Made by a program: the position numbers and the translations under genes. A DNA stretch of 64,000 nt, from contig CAZNAI010000007.1 of assembly GCA_964571235.1 (NCBI GenBank), forward strand, positions 1 to 64,000, given 5' to 3'. This DNA comes from JACRAV01 sp964571235 (lineage in GTDB: Bacteria; Zixibacteria; MSB-5A5; GN15; FEB-12). The notes beneath the pieces are model-generated. The model searched no databases, was not told the DNA's origin, and saw nothing but the letters and a program-made list of their open reading frames with translations. Positions 48,496 to 57,614 of this stretch are shown here, piece after piece (position 1 is the first letter of the stretch; each line of letters begins with the position of its first letter).

Positions 48496-51120
48496 ATGAA
48501 CCTTAACAAATTTACACAGCGATCAATCGATGCGATATCGTATGCTCAGCAGATGGCGCAGTCGGAAGGGCATCCGCAGATCACACCCGAGCATTTGCTT
48601 GGGGCGTTGCTACAGCAGGATGACGGGATCGCGGTGCAACTTCTCAAGAAGGCCGGAGTCGATGTCGGTCGTGTCGAACAGGAAGTGAGCGACGCGGTTG
48701 CGCTGTTCCCTAAGCAATCAGGTGGGCAGGTCTATCCGAGTAACGAATTTGGCCAGGTACTGCACAAGGCCGAAGGGCAATTGGCGCAGTTCAAGGACGA
48801 GTATGTCTCGGTCGAGCATATTCTGCTGGCGATTCTCGAAGTCAAATCAAAAGCGCAGGAGATTCTCAAATCAAACGGCGTCAAGCGCGACGAATTGCTC
48901 AAGGCGCTACAGTCGATTCGCGGGTCGTCGCGGGTGATCGACGACAATCCGGAGTCGAAATATGCGGTGCTGGAAAAATACTCGCGCGACCTGACCAAGG
49001 CGGCGCGCGACGGCAAGCTTGATCCGGTAATCGGTCGGGATGACGAGATTCGCCGGATTATCAAGATTCTCTCGCGCCGGACCAAAAATAATCCGGTGCT
49101 CATTGGCGAGCCGGGGACAGGCAAGACAGCGGTAGTCGAAGGTCTGGCCCAAAAGATTGCGCACGGCGAAGTGCCGGAAACATTGAAGGACCGTCAGTTG
49201 GTGGCGCTCGATCTTGGGGCGCTTATCGCCGGGTCGAAATTCCGAGGAGAATTCGAAGAACGGCTGAAAGCGATTTTGAAAGAAGTGGCGGCTTCTGAGG
49301 GCCGGATTGTCGTGTTCATCGACGAGATGCACACAATTGTGGGCGCGGGAGCGGCTGAAGGGGCTATGGATGCCTCCAATATGCTCAAGCCGGCGCTGGC
49401 GCGTGGCGAAATCAGGTTCATTGGCGCGACGACGCTCGACGAATACCGCAAACATATCGAGAAAGATGCCGCACTGGAACGTCGGTTTGCGCCGATTCTG
49501 ATCGAGCCGCCGTCGGTAGAAGACACGGTTTCGATCCTGCGCGGACTGCGCGAGCGGTACGAAGTCTATCACGGAATCAAAATCTCCGACGGCGCTATTG
49601 TCGCGGCGGCAAAGCTTTCGGATCGATATATCGCCGACCGGTTTTTGCCCGACAAGGCGATTGATCTGATCGACGAGGCGGCGGCGGAACTGCGTATTTC
49701 GATTGACTCGATGCCGGAAGAACTCGACTCGGTCGAAAAACGGATTCGCCAGCTTGAGATCGAAAAAGAAGGGGTGAAGCGGGAGAAAGACGCCTCCGAA
49801 CGTCTCAAGCCGATTGAGGGAGAGCTGAAGGATCTATATGCACGGCGTGATGACCTGAAAACGCAGTGGCTGAAAGAAAAAGACACGGTCAACACGATTC
49901 GCCAGATCAAATCGGAAATCGAAGATCTGAAAGTGAAATCAGCCGACGCCGAACGTAAGGCGAATTACGAATTGGCGGCGAAGATCAAGTATGGTCAGAT
50001 CGCTGAAGCGGAAAAGAAACTCGAGTTTTTGACTCATTCGTTGGCGTCGATACAGAGAGACCGTCAACTGCTCAAGGAGGTCGTTGACGAAGACGAGATC
50101 GCCGAGATTGTCTCGAAATGGACAGGAATACCTGTTACACGACTGACCGAGTCGGAGACAGCGCGGTTGCTACATCTGGAAGAAGAATTGCACAAGCGAG
50201 TGATTGGACAGGATGAGGCGGTTACGGCCGTATCGAATGCTGTCCGGCAGAACCGTGCGGGACTGTCTGATCCAAATAAACCGATTGGATCGTTCATATT
50301 TCTTGGGCCGACCGGCGTTGGAAAGACCGAACTGGCGCGGGCGTTGGCGGAGTTTTTGTACGGCTCCGAGGATGCCATCGTACGAATCGACATGTCGGAG
50401 TACATGGAGAAACACTCGGTGTCGCGTCTGATCGGCGCTCCTCCGGGGTATGTCGGGTACGACGAAGGTGGGCAGTTGACCGAAGCGGTGCGCCGTCGGC
50501 CGTACGCGGTGGTGCTCCTTGACGAAATCGAGAAAGCACATCCGGAAGTGTTCAATGTGCTTTTGCAGGTACTCGATGACGGTCGGCTCACGGATAATCA
50601 GGGACGGACGGTGTCGTTTAAGAATGCCCTGTTGATTATGACTTCGAACATCGCGGCGGAATATATCCAGGCTGAATCGGAGAAGATCGATGAAGACAAC
50701 CGTGACTCGGTATACGAGACGATCCGCAAGAATGTCCTGCTGACACTTCGCAATTCGCTCCGGCCGGAGTTCTTAAACCGAATCGACGAGACGATAGTCT
50801 TTTCCGCGCTTGGAAAGACCGAGATACGGCAGATTGTGCGGCTACAGTTGCACCGGCTTGAGTCCCTGATTCGCGAGAAGGGGATCGGGCTTGAGGTTAC
50901 TGATTCGGCGGTGGCGCAGATTGGGGAGTCCGGGTTTGATCCTACATTCGGCGCACGGCCAATTAAGCGGTATATCAGCAAGGAGTTGGCGCAGGAGATT
51001 GCGAAGAAAATCCTTGGTGGATCGATTATGCCGGGCCAGACGTTGGTGGTTGATGCGAAGGATGGCGATTTGACGATCGAGGAGAAGAAGAGGGGGAAAA
51101 AGGAAGTCGTGGGAGTGTAA
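48496..51120 (+). CDS. clpB: ATP-dependent disaggregase ClpB
   Basis: The 874-residue Hsp100 disaggregase, which rescues aggregated proteins together with DnaK. It has the N-terminal double Clp-N repeat, a first AAA+ module with Walker A GEPGTGKTAVVEGLA near residue 205, and a long coiled-coil middle domain (about 405-525: EKRIRQLEIEKEGVKREKD). A second module follows with GPTGVGKTELARALAEFLY near 604 and SEYMEKHSVSRLIGAPPGYV. No ClpP-binding loop is expected for ClpB. Placed after hsp20, consistent with a heat-shock group. Confidence 0.96.
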   Translation: MNLNKFTQRSIDAISYAQQMAQSEGHPQITPEHLLGALLQQDDGIAVQLLKKAGVDVGRVEQEVSDAVALFPKQSGGQVYPSNEFGQVLHKAEGQLAQFKDEYVSVEHILLAILEVKSKAQEILKSNGVKRDELLKALQSIRGSSRVIDDNPESKYAVLEKYSRDLTKAARDGKLDPVIGRDDEIRRIIKILSRRTKNNPVLIGEPGTGKTAVVEGLAQKIAHGEVPETLKDRQLVALDLGALIAGSKFRGEFEERLKAILKEVAASEGRIVVFIDEMHTIVGAGAAEGAMDASNMLKPALARGEIRFIGATTLDEYRKHIEKDAALERRFAPILIEPPSVEDTVSILRGLRERYEVYHGIKISDGAIVAAAKLSDRYIADRFLPDKAIDLIDEAAAELRISIDSMPEELDSVEKRIRQLEIEKEGVKREKDASERLKPIEGELKDLYARRDDLKTQWLKEKDTVNTIRQIKSEIEDLKVKSADAERKANYELAAKIKYGQIAEAEKKLEFLTHSLASIQRDRQLLKEVVDEDEIAEIVSKWTGIPVTRLTESETARLLHLEEELHKRVIGQDEAVTAVSNAVRQNRAGLSDPNKPIGSFIFLGPTGVGKTELARALAEFLYGSEDAIVRIDMSEYMEKHSVSRLIGAPPGYVGYDEGGQLTEAVRRRPYAVVLLDEIEKAHPEVFNVLLQVLDDGRLTDNQGRTVSFKNALLIMTSNIAAEYIQAESEKIDEDNRDSVYETIRKNVLLTLRNSLRPEFLNRIDETIVFSALGKTEIRQIVRLQLHRLESLIREKGIGLEVTDSAVAQIGESGFDPTFGARPIKRYISKELAQEIAKKILGGSIMPGQTLVVDAKDGDLTIEEKKRGKKEVVGV

Positions 51121-51296
51121 AAAAAAATTACGCCCTTCGACTCCGCTCAGGGCGACGTTCCGATCACCGCGAGTGTCGATATGGAGGCAAGTGCTTACCT
51201 GCATCTTAGGAGTGCAAGAAGCGAAACCAATGTTTGCTCCGTACGATCAACTTGAATGGTCGCGTAGCGTCGGGCTGAGCGGAGTCGAAGCCCGTC
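51121..51296. repeat. Hairpin repeats between clpB and rdgB
   Basis: Convergent gap. A CGCCCT-type hairpin is at 51131-51154 (reverse orientation). A variant is at 51271-51294 in which the stem is CGGGCT / AGCCCG around the same loop. No gene or clear terminator. Confidence 0.8.
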
Positions 51297-51905
51297 TTAT
51301 CTCTTCGCTTTGTTACTTAGCTGATCGATGATAACTGTCCGGGCTTTTTGAAGGGCAAGGCCTCGGTGGGAGACGCGGTTTTTTTCATCCAAAGTCATTT
51401 CGGAAAAGCGTTTGTTCAGCGGGGGGTAGAAAAAGACCGGGTCGTAGCCGAATCCATTTGTGCCGACTACGTCCTCAGTGATCAATCCCTCGGCGGCGCC
51501 GTCGACGGTTTCGATGTCATCCGGTGTCCAGGCAATTGCAATCACACAGCGGAAACGGGCGGTGCGCTTTTCGCGCGGGACGCCTTCGAGATCATGCAAC
51601 AGTTTAGTGTAGTTGTCGGCGTAGGTGACATTCTCGCCGGCGTAGCGCGAGGAATAGACGCCTGGCGCACCGTTGAGGGCGTCGACTTCGAGGCCGGAAT
51701 CGTCCGCCAGAGCAGGGAGATTGCAGAATTCGGCAATTGCTTTGGCTTTTATGATGGCGTTTTCGACGAGCGTGGCGCCGGTTTCGTCGGGGTCGGGGAA
51801 TTCCAGAAAGTCGTCGCGGGTCAAGATGGTAACCGGGAGATCGTCGAGGAGGTGACGAATCTCGGTGATTTTGTCGCGGTTATTGGTGGCGAGGACGAGT
51901 TGCAT
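51297..51905 (-). CDS. rdgB: XTP/dITP diphosphatase (RdgB/HAM1)
   Basis: Hydrolyses inosine- and xanthosine-triphosphates to keep them out of nucleic acids. MQLVLATNNRDKITEIRHLL is the standard N-terminus. ENAIIKAKAIAEFCNLPALA, DDSGLEVDALNGAPGVYSSR and the end GFGYDPVFFYPPLNKRFSEM with SHRG are family motifs. It has 202 residues from this ATG. A longer reading frame upstream runs through a repeat and is not part of the family. No ribosome binding site is visible (C-rich upstream). Confidence 0.94.
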   Translation of the reverse strand: MQLVLATNNRDKITEIRHLLDDLPVTILTRDDFLEFPDPDETGATLVENAIIKAKAIAEFCNLPALADDSGLEVDALNGAPGVYSSRYAGENVTYADNYTKLLHDLEGVPREKRTARFRCVIAIAWTPDDIETVDGAAEGLITEDVVGTNGFGYDPVFFYPPLNKRFSEMTLDEKNRVSHRGLALQKARTVIIDQLSNKAKR

Positions 51906-52183
51906 GGGGGGAAGGTAGCAAACGAGGGACCCTTCGACAAGCTCAGGGTGACGTTGCATTGAGATTGGAAAATCACGGGCAGGCAGATCATTCTGCCGCG
52001 CACGGAAGGAATCCAAGAGACGCCCTTCGACTCCGCTCAGGGCGACGTTAGGATGTCGAAACCTCTCGCTTTGCTCGACCCCGCCGTCGGCGGGGCAAGG
52101 GATTTCGACCTACAAAGAGAAGCGAGGTTGCTTCGCCGCGTCTGAGAAGCCGTGTCTCGCCATGACGATGAGCGCGAGTGTAT
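51906..52183. repeat. Repeat cluster upstream of rdgB
   Basis: No gene. In order: ACCCTTCGACAAGCTCAGGGT (51929-51949), a GGGCAGGCAG/CTGCCGCGC hairpin at about 51979-52000, a CGCCCT-type hairpin (52021-52044), a GTAG-ended element (52053-52113) and a GCGAGGTTGCTTCG/GTGTCTCGCCATGACG element (about 52122-52166). Confidence 0.8.
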
Positions 52184-53002
52184 TCAATAGGTCGAAATAT
52201 CGACTCTTGTTATCCGGTCGACGATCTGGCCCATGAAACGGGTGGCGACCTGCGAGAATTTTTCAGGGACGTCGCTCACGAAGTATTTGTGGTCGCCCGA
52301 TGTCGACGGTGTCTGCGAGGTGCGCGAATTGAGTAGGCCAGATTCGGTCAGCGCTTTGTAGGCAACGCGGGCGGTTTCCTCGCCGCTGTCGATTAATGTG
52401 ACTTTGTCACCCATGACATCTGCGATAACTTGTTTGAGCAAAGGATAATGGGTACAGCCCAAGATGAGGGTGTCGATCTCGACATCGTGCATTGTTTGAA
52501 GATAATCGCGGGCGATCAGGTATGTCGCTTCTTTGTCGATATATCCTTCTTCGGCCAGCGGGACAAAAAGCGGGCAGGCAAGCGAGAATACTTTTAGTTC
52601 ATGGTTTTGGGTGTGGATCGACTTGGCGTAGGCGTTGGAACCGATGGTGGCATTGGTGCCGATCACGCCGATCCGGCCATTACGGGTTGCGCTCACAGCG
52701 GCCAGTGCGCCGGGATGGATCACGCCGATCATCGGGACTTTGTAATTTTGCGTGAGTTCGTCGAGGGCGACTGCCGAGACCGTATTGCAGGCGCAAATGA
52801 CATACTTGACTTCGTGCTCTAACAAGAAGGCGACATCCTGCGCCGAGAATTTGGTGATGATTTCCGGAGAGCGGCCGCCATAGGGGGAACGGCCGACATC
52901 GCCAAAGTAGACGACATCTTCCTTGGGCAGAAGATGAAATACCTCGCGGGCGACAGTGAGACCGCCGACCCCGGAGTCGAATATGCCGATTGGTTTGTTC
53001 AC
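52184..53002 (-). CDS. murI: Glutamate racemase
   Basis: Makes D-glutamate for peptidoglycan. IGIFDSGVGGLTVAREVF and YFGDVGRSPYGGRSPEII form the N-terminus. The two catalytic cysteines are Cys72 (ICACNTVSAVALD) and Cys183 (LGCTHYPLLKQ). It has 272 residues. It follows the amidase gene by 9 bases, a cell-wall pair. Confidence 0.96.
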   Translation of the reverse strand: MNKPIGIFDSGVGGLTVAREVFHLLPKEDVVYFGDVGRSPYGGRSPEIITKFSAQDVAFLLEHEVKYVICACNTVSAVALDELTQNYKVPMIGVIHPGALAAVSATRNGRIGVIGTNATIGSNAYAKSIHTQNHELKVFSLACPLFVPLAEEGYIDKEATYLIARDYLQTMHDVEIDTLILGCTHYPLLKQVIADVMGDKVTLIDSGEETARVAYKALTESGLLNSRTSQTPSTSGDHKYFVSDVPEKFSQVATRFMGQIVDRITRVDISTY

Positions 53003-53011
53003 GACTATTCC

Positions 53012-54505
53012 TTAGTCACTTTCGTATTTGGCTTTGAAGCGTCCGACCGCTTGCGCAATCGACTGGGCGATTTGCTTTTGAAATTTCTTGTCGCGCAGGA
53101 GTGCTTCCTCGGTCGGATTGGAGATGAAGGCGGTTTCGACAAGTACGGACGGCGTGAATACTTTATTGAGCACGAAGAAACCGGCCTGGTCAATGCCACG
53201 CGGTGGATGGGCGAGCGAGCGGCGGAATTCTTTGTCTATCATAACTGCTAAGTCGTGCGATTCGGACTGGAATTCGGTCATGATCATGCTGTTCAATATG
53301 CCGACCACCGGGTTGTCGTCGTTGCTACCTTCCATATGGGCGCGAAACGCGGAGTTCTCGCGGAGAAAATAGCTGTTTTCAAGTTGTTCGACCTCGCGCG
53401 CCGAATCGTTCTTAGCGGGGGCCAAGAAGAAGACATTCCAGCCGCGGATATTGCGCTTGGGGTTAGCGTTGGCGTGGATGGAGATAAACAGATCGGCGCC
53501 GGCATTATTGGCGATATCGGCTCGTTGTTGGAGCGAGACCGTTTTGTCTTCGTCGCGGGTCATAACCACTTTGAAGGTTTTGTCTCTGCGCAGTTCGGCG
53601 GCGACTTCGCGGGCGATAGCAAGCGTGGCGTCTTTTTCACGGCTTCCCTTGTAGCCGATTGCGCCGTAGTCGTTGCCGCCATGGCCGGCGTCGACAATGA
53701 TCACATCGATTTTCTTATCCGGTCCGACAATGTTCGGCGTGGAACTGCCACTTGAGAAAAAGGCCGAGTCGGTAAAAGTTATCTGAATCCGGTCGGGGTT
53801 GGTGGCCAGATGGTGTTCCCACTTGCCGGGAGGCTGACGCATCCAAAGCGACACTTGCGCGGTGACGCCGACCTGATGGCACTTGAGGTCGTACATGAAT
53901 CGTTTGTCCAGACGGGATTCGATCAGCGAGGAATTTACTTTGCCGTCGCGGACGGAGATATTTACCCAATTCCCTTCACTTGAGAAGGCATCGTAGGCGA
54001 CCGGCCCAGTCAGGTAGATTTCGACAAGCAGGCCGTTGGTTTTGGGCGAAATCGACAGGTCTGCGACATTGAATCCACTGGATTTGTTGATCACCGGGCG
54101 TTTCGTTTTTTCGACGACCGCGACTGGCGCTGTGCGGGGTGATTCACCAATAAGTTCAAGAAAAGTCTGGGATGGAAGGTACAGCTCGCCGGCCTTGAGA
54201 ATCGCCGGGTAGGTCATGTTCAGGATATCGGAGTCGTACTTGAAATAGGGCGACCCGATCAGGAATGACATGGTGTGGTCGGCGTCGGAGTAGACAATGG
54301 TATGCCCGACTGTTTCCCAGTCGAGCTCGCCGCTGACGGCCGAGGCCAGTTCGGAAAAGGAAATGTATTTGATGCCGTCGTTATTGAACGTGGCCACCTC
54401 AAGCGTTTCATCGCCGTACGACACCTTCATTTTGTCGGCGGCAAGAACGTTTGCGGCGAGGATGAGAGCGAGCAGGGTGAGAGTCGGAGCGAAGAACTTA
54501 GTCAT
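53012..54505 (-). CDS. N-acetylmuramoyl-L-alanine amidase with AMIN-like domain
   Basis: Exported peptidoglycan hydrolase, 497 residues. The signal peptide is residues 1-23 (ending LAA). Residues about 25-125 look like a copper-amine-oxidase-type N-terminal domain, and about 145-255 like an AMIN domain (targeting). From 265 on it is an amidase_3 domain: IIVDAGHGGNDYGAIGYKGS (His284), Glu290, LFISIHANANPK (His344) and the end VLVETAFISNPTEEALL with the catalytic Glu. The ATG at 54505 overlaps the smpB stop by 8 bases. Confidence 0.93.
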   Translation of the reverse strand: MTKFFAPTLTLLALILAANVLAADKMKVSYGDETLEVATFNNDGIKYISFSELASAVSGELDWETVGHTIVYSDADHTMSFLIGSPYFKYDSDILNMTYPAILKAGELYLPSQTFLELIGESPRTAPVAVVEKTKRPVINKSSGFNVADLSISPKTNGLLVEIYLTGPVAYDAFSSEGNWVNISVRDGKVNSSLIESRLDKRFMYDLKCHQVGVTAQVSLWMRQPPGKWEHHLATNPDRIQITFTDSAFFSSGSSTPNIVGPDKKIDVIIVDAGHGGNDYGAIGYKGSREKDATLAIAREVAAELRRDKTFKVVMTRDEDKTVSLQQRADIANNAGADLFISIHANANPKRNIRGWNVFFLAPAKNDSAREVEQLENSYFLRENSAFRAHMEGSNDDNPVVGILNSMIMTEFQSESHDLAVMIDKEFRRSLAHPPRGIDQAGFFVLNKVFTPSVLVETAFISNPTEEALLRDKKFQKQIAQSIAQAVGRFKAKYESD

Positions 54506-54971
54506 CAGTGTCCCGTCTTTTGGCGCGTTGGATTCGCCGGTCGGCATCAGCCTTGGCGATCGCCTGGCGCTTGTCGAATCTTTTACGACCGACCCCCAGC
54601 CCCAGTTCGACTTTGACCAACTTTCCCTTGAAATAGATCTCAAGCGGCACCAGAGACATACCTTTCTGTTCAATTCGTGCGCGAAGTTTCGCGATTTCTT
54701 TCTTGTGCAAGAGGAGCCGTCGTTCGCGGGAGGGATCAAGCGGTTCGCCGGCGGCCATTTTGTAGGGTGAAATGTGCAGGTTGCGCAGGATAACCTGGCC
54801 GTGGTGGTACAGGGCGTAGGCGTCGGCCAGATTCAGCTTCCCTTCCCGCAGGGATTTGACCTCAGCCCCACGTAGCTCGATTCCTGCCTCGATGCTTGAG
54901 GTGATTTCATAGTCATGACGGGCCTTGCGGTTGCGGGCGATGACGTGGATTTCGGGCTTTTCCTGATTCAC
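54498..54971 (-). CDS. smpB: SsrA-binding protein SmpB
   Basis: Partner of tmRNA in ribosome rescue. VIARNRKARHDYEITSSIEA, GIELRGAEVKSLREGKLNLA and the C-terminal LGLGVGRKRFDKRQAIAKAD are canonical. It has 157 residues. No tmRNA gene is visible nearby. Confidence 0.97.
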   Translation of the reverse strand: MNQEKPEIHVIARNRKARHDYEITSSIEAGIELRGAEVKSLREGKLNLADAYALYHHGQVILRNLHISPYKMAAGEPLDPSRERRLLLHKKEIAKLRARIEQKGMSLVPLEIYFKGKLVKVELGLGVGRKRFDKRQAIAKADADRRIQRAKRRDTDD

Positions 54972-55190
54972 GGGGTAAGGATACGCCAGAGGGCACTTCT
55001 GGGCAAACTAAAAGAGCCAGAATCGCCCTTTCACCTCATTGCGGGATAAGCGGTTGCGGCGAGTTTCTGACAAGTCTTCAGGATAGTTCATGCGAGACGA
55101 CACCTAAAGTCGGACGAAACTTCTTCCGATAGATACTCTTACGGACAATGATGTGTCCCGCCAATAACATCGAGCGCAAAGGATGACGCC

Positions 55191-55592
55191 GTGTCGCAAA
55201 AGATAAAGCTTCGTACCGCGAAAGTTTTGGTCGTCGACGACGAACCGGAAATCACCGATATCGTCCAGACTTTTCTGACCGAGTCGGGATACAGCGTCGA
55301 TGTCCTCAACAATGCCCGCGACGCCGTGACACGCGCTAAAGAATTCAAGCCGGATGTCATTTTACTCGATATCATGATGCCGGGCGCTGACGGGTACACC
55401 GTGTGCCAGTGGATCAAGGCCGAGCCGGAACTTAGCTCAGTGCCGGTGATTTTTCTGACGGGAAAAGACCGCAACGATGATCAGGGACGTTCGTTTAAGG
55501 CAGGCGGCGATATGTTTATCAAGAAACCGTTCTCTTGCGAGCGACTGCTGGAGATCGTGAATATCGTTGTGATGTCGACCTCGCGGATGTAA
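55191..55592 (+). CDS. Single-domain response regulator
   Basis: A 133-residue receiver domain without output domain. The acidic pocket is VLVVDDEPEI, the phospho-acceptor is Asp60 (VILLDIMMPG) and the conserved Lys is in FIKKPFSCERLLEIV. The start is GTG. Such proteins pass phosphate on or act by protein contact, as CheY does. No kinase is near. Confidence 0.92.
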   Translation: MSQKIKLRTAKVLVVDDEPEITDIVQTFLTESGYSVDVLNNARDAVTRAKEFKPDVILLDIMMPGADGYTVCQWIKAEPELSSVPVIFLTGKDRNDDQGRSFKAGGDMFIKKPFSCERLLEIVNIVVMSTSRM

Positions 55593-55601
55593 CGAGCTTA
55601 G

Positions 55602-57614
55602 TTACTCTATCAGTTTCAGAAATTCCGCTTCATTTAGAATCTTCACGCCGAGGGCTTTGGCCTTTTCGAGCTTTGAGCCGGCGTCTTCACCACAGAGCAG
55701 ATAATCAGTTTTCTTCGAGACAGAGCCGGAGGTCTTGCCGCCGTTTGATTCAATCAAATTCTTGAAGTGGTCGCGCGGATTGGAAAGAGTCCCGGTGATG
55801 ACAAAAGTTTTGCCGGTCAGTTTTCCGCCAGCCGCTCGCGCCTTTTGCGCGGGGAACTGTACGCCGCCGCGACGAAGTTTGGCGATCATTTTTCTGTTGG
55901 CGTCGTGCTCAAAAAACCTCACGATATTGGCGGCTATGATTGGACCGACACCATCGATTTCCTGCAGTTGTTCAAGTGAGGCACTTTGCAGATTTTCGAA
56001 AGTCGACAATTCGTTGGCTAGTAGTTTGGCAACGGTTTCGCCGACCCCAATAATTCCAAGGGAGTAAATGATCCGGTACAGTTCAACGCTACGAGATCGA
56101 TCGATGGCGCCCAAGAGATTTTGTGCCCGCTTGTCGGCCATTAGATCGAGCGGCAATAGTTGTTCTTTGGTCAGAAAGAAAATATCGGCAGGATCGGAAA
56201 CGAGCGACTGGTCGTGAAGTTGCCCGGCGAGTTTGTCTCCGAGTCCCTCGATATCAAAACCGCCTTTTGAGGCAAAGTGAAAGAGGCGTCCTTCCAGTTG
56301 CGCGGGACATGTCGCGTTGAGACAACGATACGCCGCCTCGCCGTCAAGACGGACAATTTGATCCCCGCATGACGGGCATTGTTTTGGGTAGACAACTCGC
56401 TTAGCGCCTTTTGGTCTTTTTTCGGCGATGACTTCCATGACTTCGGGGATGACATCGCCGGCGCGGCGGACAGACACGGTGTCACCGTAGTGAATGTCGA
56501 GGCGATTGAGTTCGTCTTCGTTGTGAAGCGAGGCGTTAGAAACAATCACGCCGGACAGGGGGACCGGTTTGAGTTTGGCGACCGGTGTAACCACGCCCGT
56601 CCGTCCGACCGAGAACTCGACATCTTCAAGAATTGTTTCTCCGAGTTCAGCGGCAAATTTCCAGGCGACCGCCCAGCGCGGAGCGCGGGAAATCTGGCCG
56701 AGCGACTTCTGGTAGTCAAAGCGGTTCACTTTGATGACCATGCCGTCGATGTCGCAATCGAGTTTAGGGCGTTGACTGGCAAGTTTGTCAAAAGCTTTCG
56801 ACACACCCTGTACGCCTTTTGCCAGTTCGGCCCGGTCATTGACCGTGAAATTTTCTCGCCGTAGAAGATCCAAGACCTCTGATTGCGAGGTCAACTTTGG
56901 CAGGTCAGTGTCGGAAATTCCATACGCATAGAAAATAAGCGGGCGGGAATTGGTGATTTTTGGGTCGAGTTGCCTCAGCGATCCGGCGGCGCCGTTGCGA
57001 GTGTTTGCAAGGGGTTGCTCTTCGCGTTCGACAAGTTGTCGATTGAGTTTTTCAAAGGCCGAACGGCGCATGATGACTTCACCGCGGACTTCCAAAAGTG
57101 GATATGTTCTGGCCGTAGCATCAGACAGCTTCAGCGGAATATTGCGGATCGTGCGCAGATTGGGGGTGATATTTTCGCCGGTGGCGCCATCACCGCGAGT
57201 CGAACCGACTGTCAGTAGTCCGTTCTCATAGACCAATTCAACCGCGAGACCGTCAAGTTTCGGTTCGACCAGATATTCAAGATCGCCCGAAATTTCAAGA
57301 AGGTCGTGGGCGCGGCGGTCGAACTCTGCGAATTCCTCGGCAGTGGTGACTTTCTGAAGCGAGAGCATCGCCACCCGGTGTTTGACCGGAGCGAACTTCT
57401 TCGACGGCACCGAACCTACCCGCTGGCTTGGTGAATCGGGAGTTACAAGCGAGGGGTGCTTTCTTTCGATCTCCAAGAGACGGTCGTACAGTTGGTCGTA
57501 GGCGGCGTCGGAAATGGACGGCTTGTCTTCGACATAATAGAGTCGGTTGTGACGCTCAATTTCGGATTTGAGCTTCTGGTACTCGGACAGAATGTTTGAG
57601 GGGACAGCGATCAT
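55602..57614 (-). CDS. ligA: NAD-dependent DNA ligase LigA
   Basis: Seals nicks during replication using NAD. It has 670 residues with all domains: the Ia domain (HNRLYYVEDKPSISDAAYDQ), the adenylation domain with Lys119 in VEPKLDGLAVELVYENG, the OB fold, the zinc finger (QCPSCGDQIVRLDGEAAYRC, LNATCPAQ), helix-hairpin-helix repeats, and a C-terminal BRCT domain (KTFVITGTLSNPRDHFKNLI). It faces the response regulator gene with 9 bases between. Confidence 0.97.
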   Translation of the reverse strand: MIAVPSNILSEYQKLKSEIERHNRLYYVEDKPSISDAAYDQLYDRLLEIERKHPSLVTPDSPSQRVGSVPSKKFAPVKHRVAMLSLQKVTTAEEFAEFDRRAHDLLEISGDLEYLVEPKLDGLAVELVYENGLLTVGSTRGDGATGENITPNLRTIRNIPLKLSDATARTYPLLEVRGEVIMRRSAFEKLNRQLVEREEQPLANTRNGAAGSLRQLDPKITNSRPLIFYAYGISDTDLPKLTSQSEVLDLLRRENFTVNDRAELAKGVQGVSKAFDKLASQRPKLDCDIDGMVIKVNRFDYQKSLGQISRAPRWAVAWKFAAELGETILEDVEFSVGRTGVVTPVAKLKPVPLSGVIVSNASLHNEDELNRLDIHYGDTVSVRRAGDVIPEVMEVIAEKRPKGAKRVVYPKQCPSCGDQIVRLDGEAAYRCLNATCPAQLEGRLFHFASKGGFDIEGLGDKLAGQLHDQSLVSDPADIFFLTKEQLLPLDLMADKRAQNLLGAIDRSRSVELYRIIYSLGIIGVGETVAKLLANELSTFENLQSASLEQLQEIDGVGPIIAANIVRFFEHDANRKMIAKLRRGGVQFPAQKARAAGGKLTGKTFVITGTLSNPRDHFKNLIESNGGKTSGSVSKKTDYLLCGEDAGSKLEKAKALGVKILNEAEFLKLIE

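Noticed and set aside
51348..51962. A 204-residue plus-strand frame opposite rdgB
   Set aside because: rdgB is well supported on the minus strand; no motif on the plus strand.
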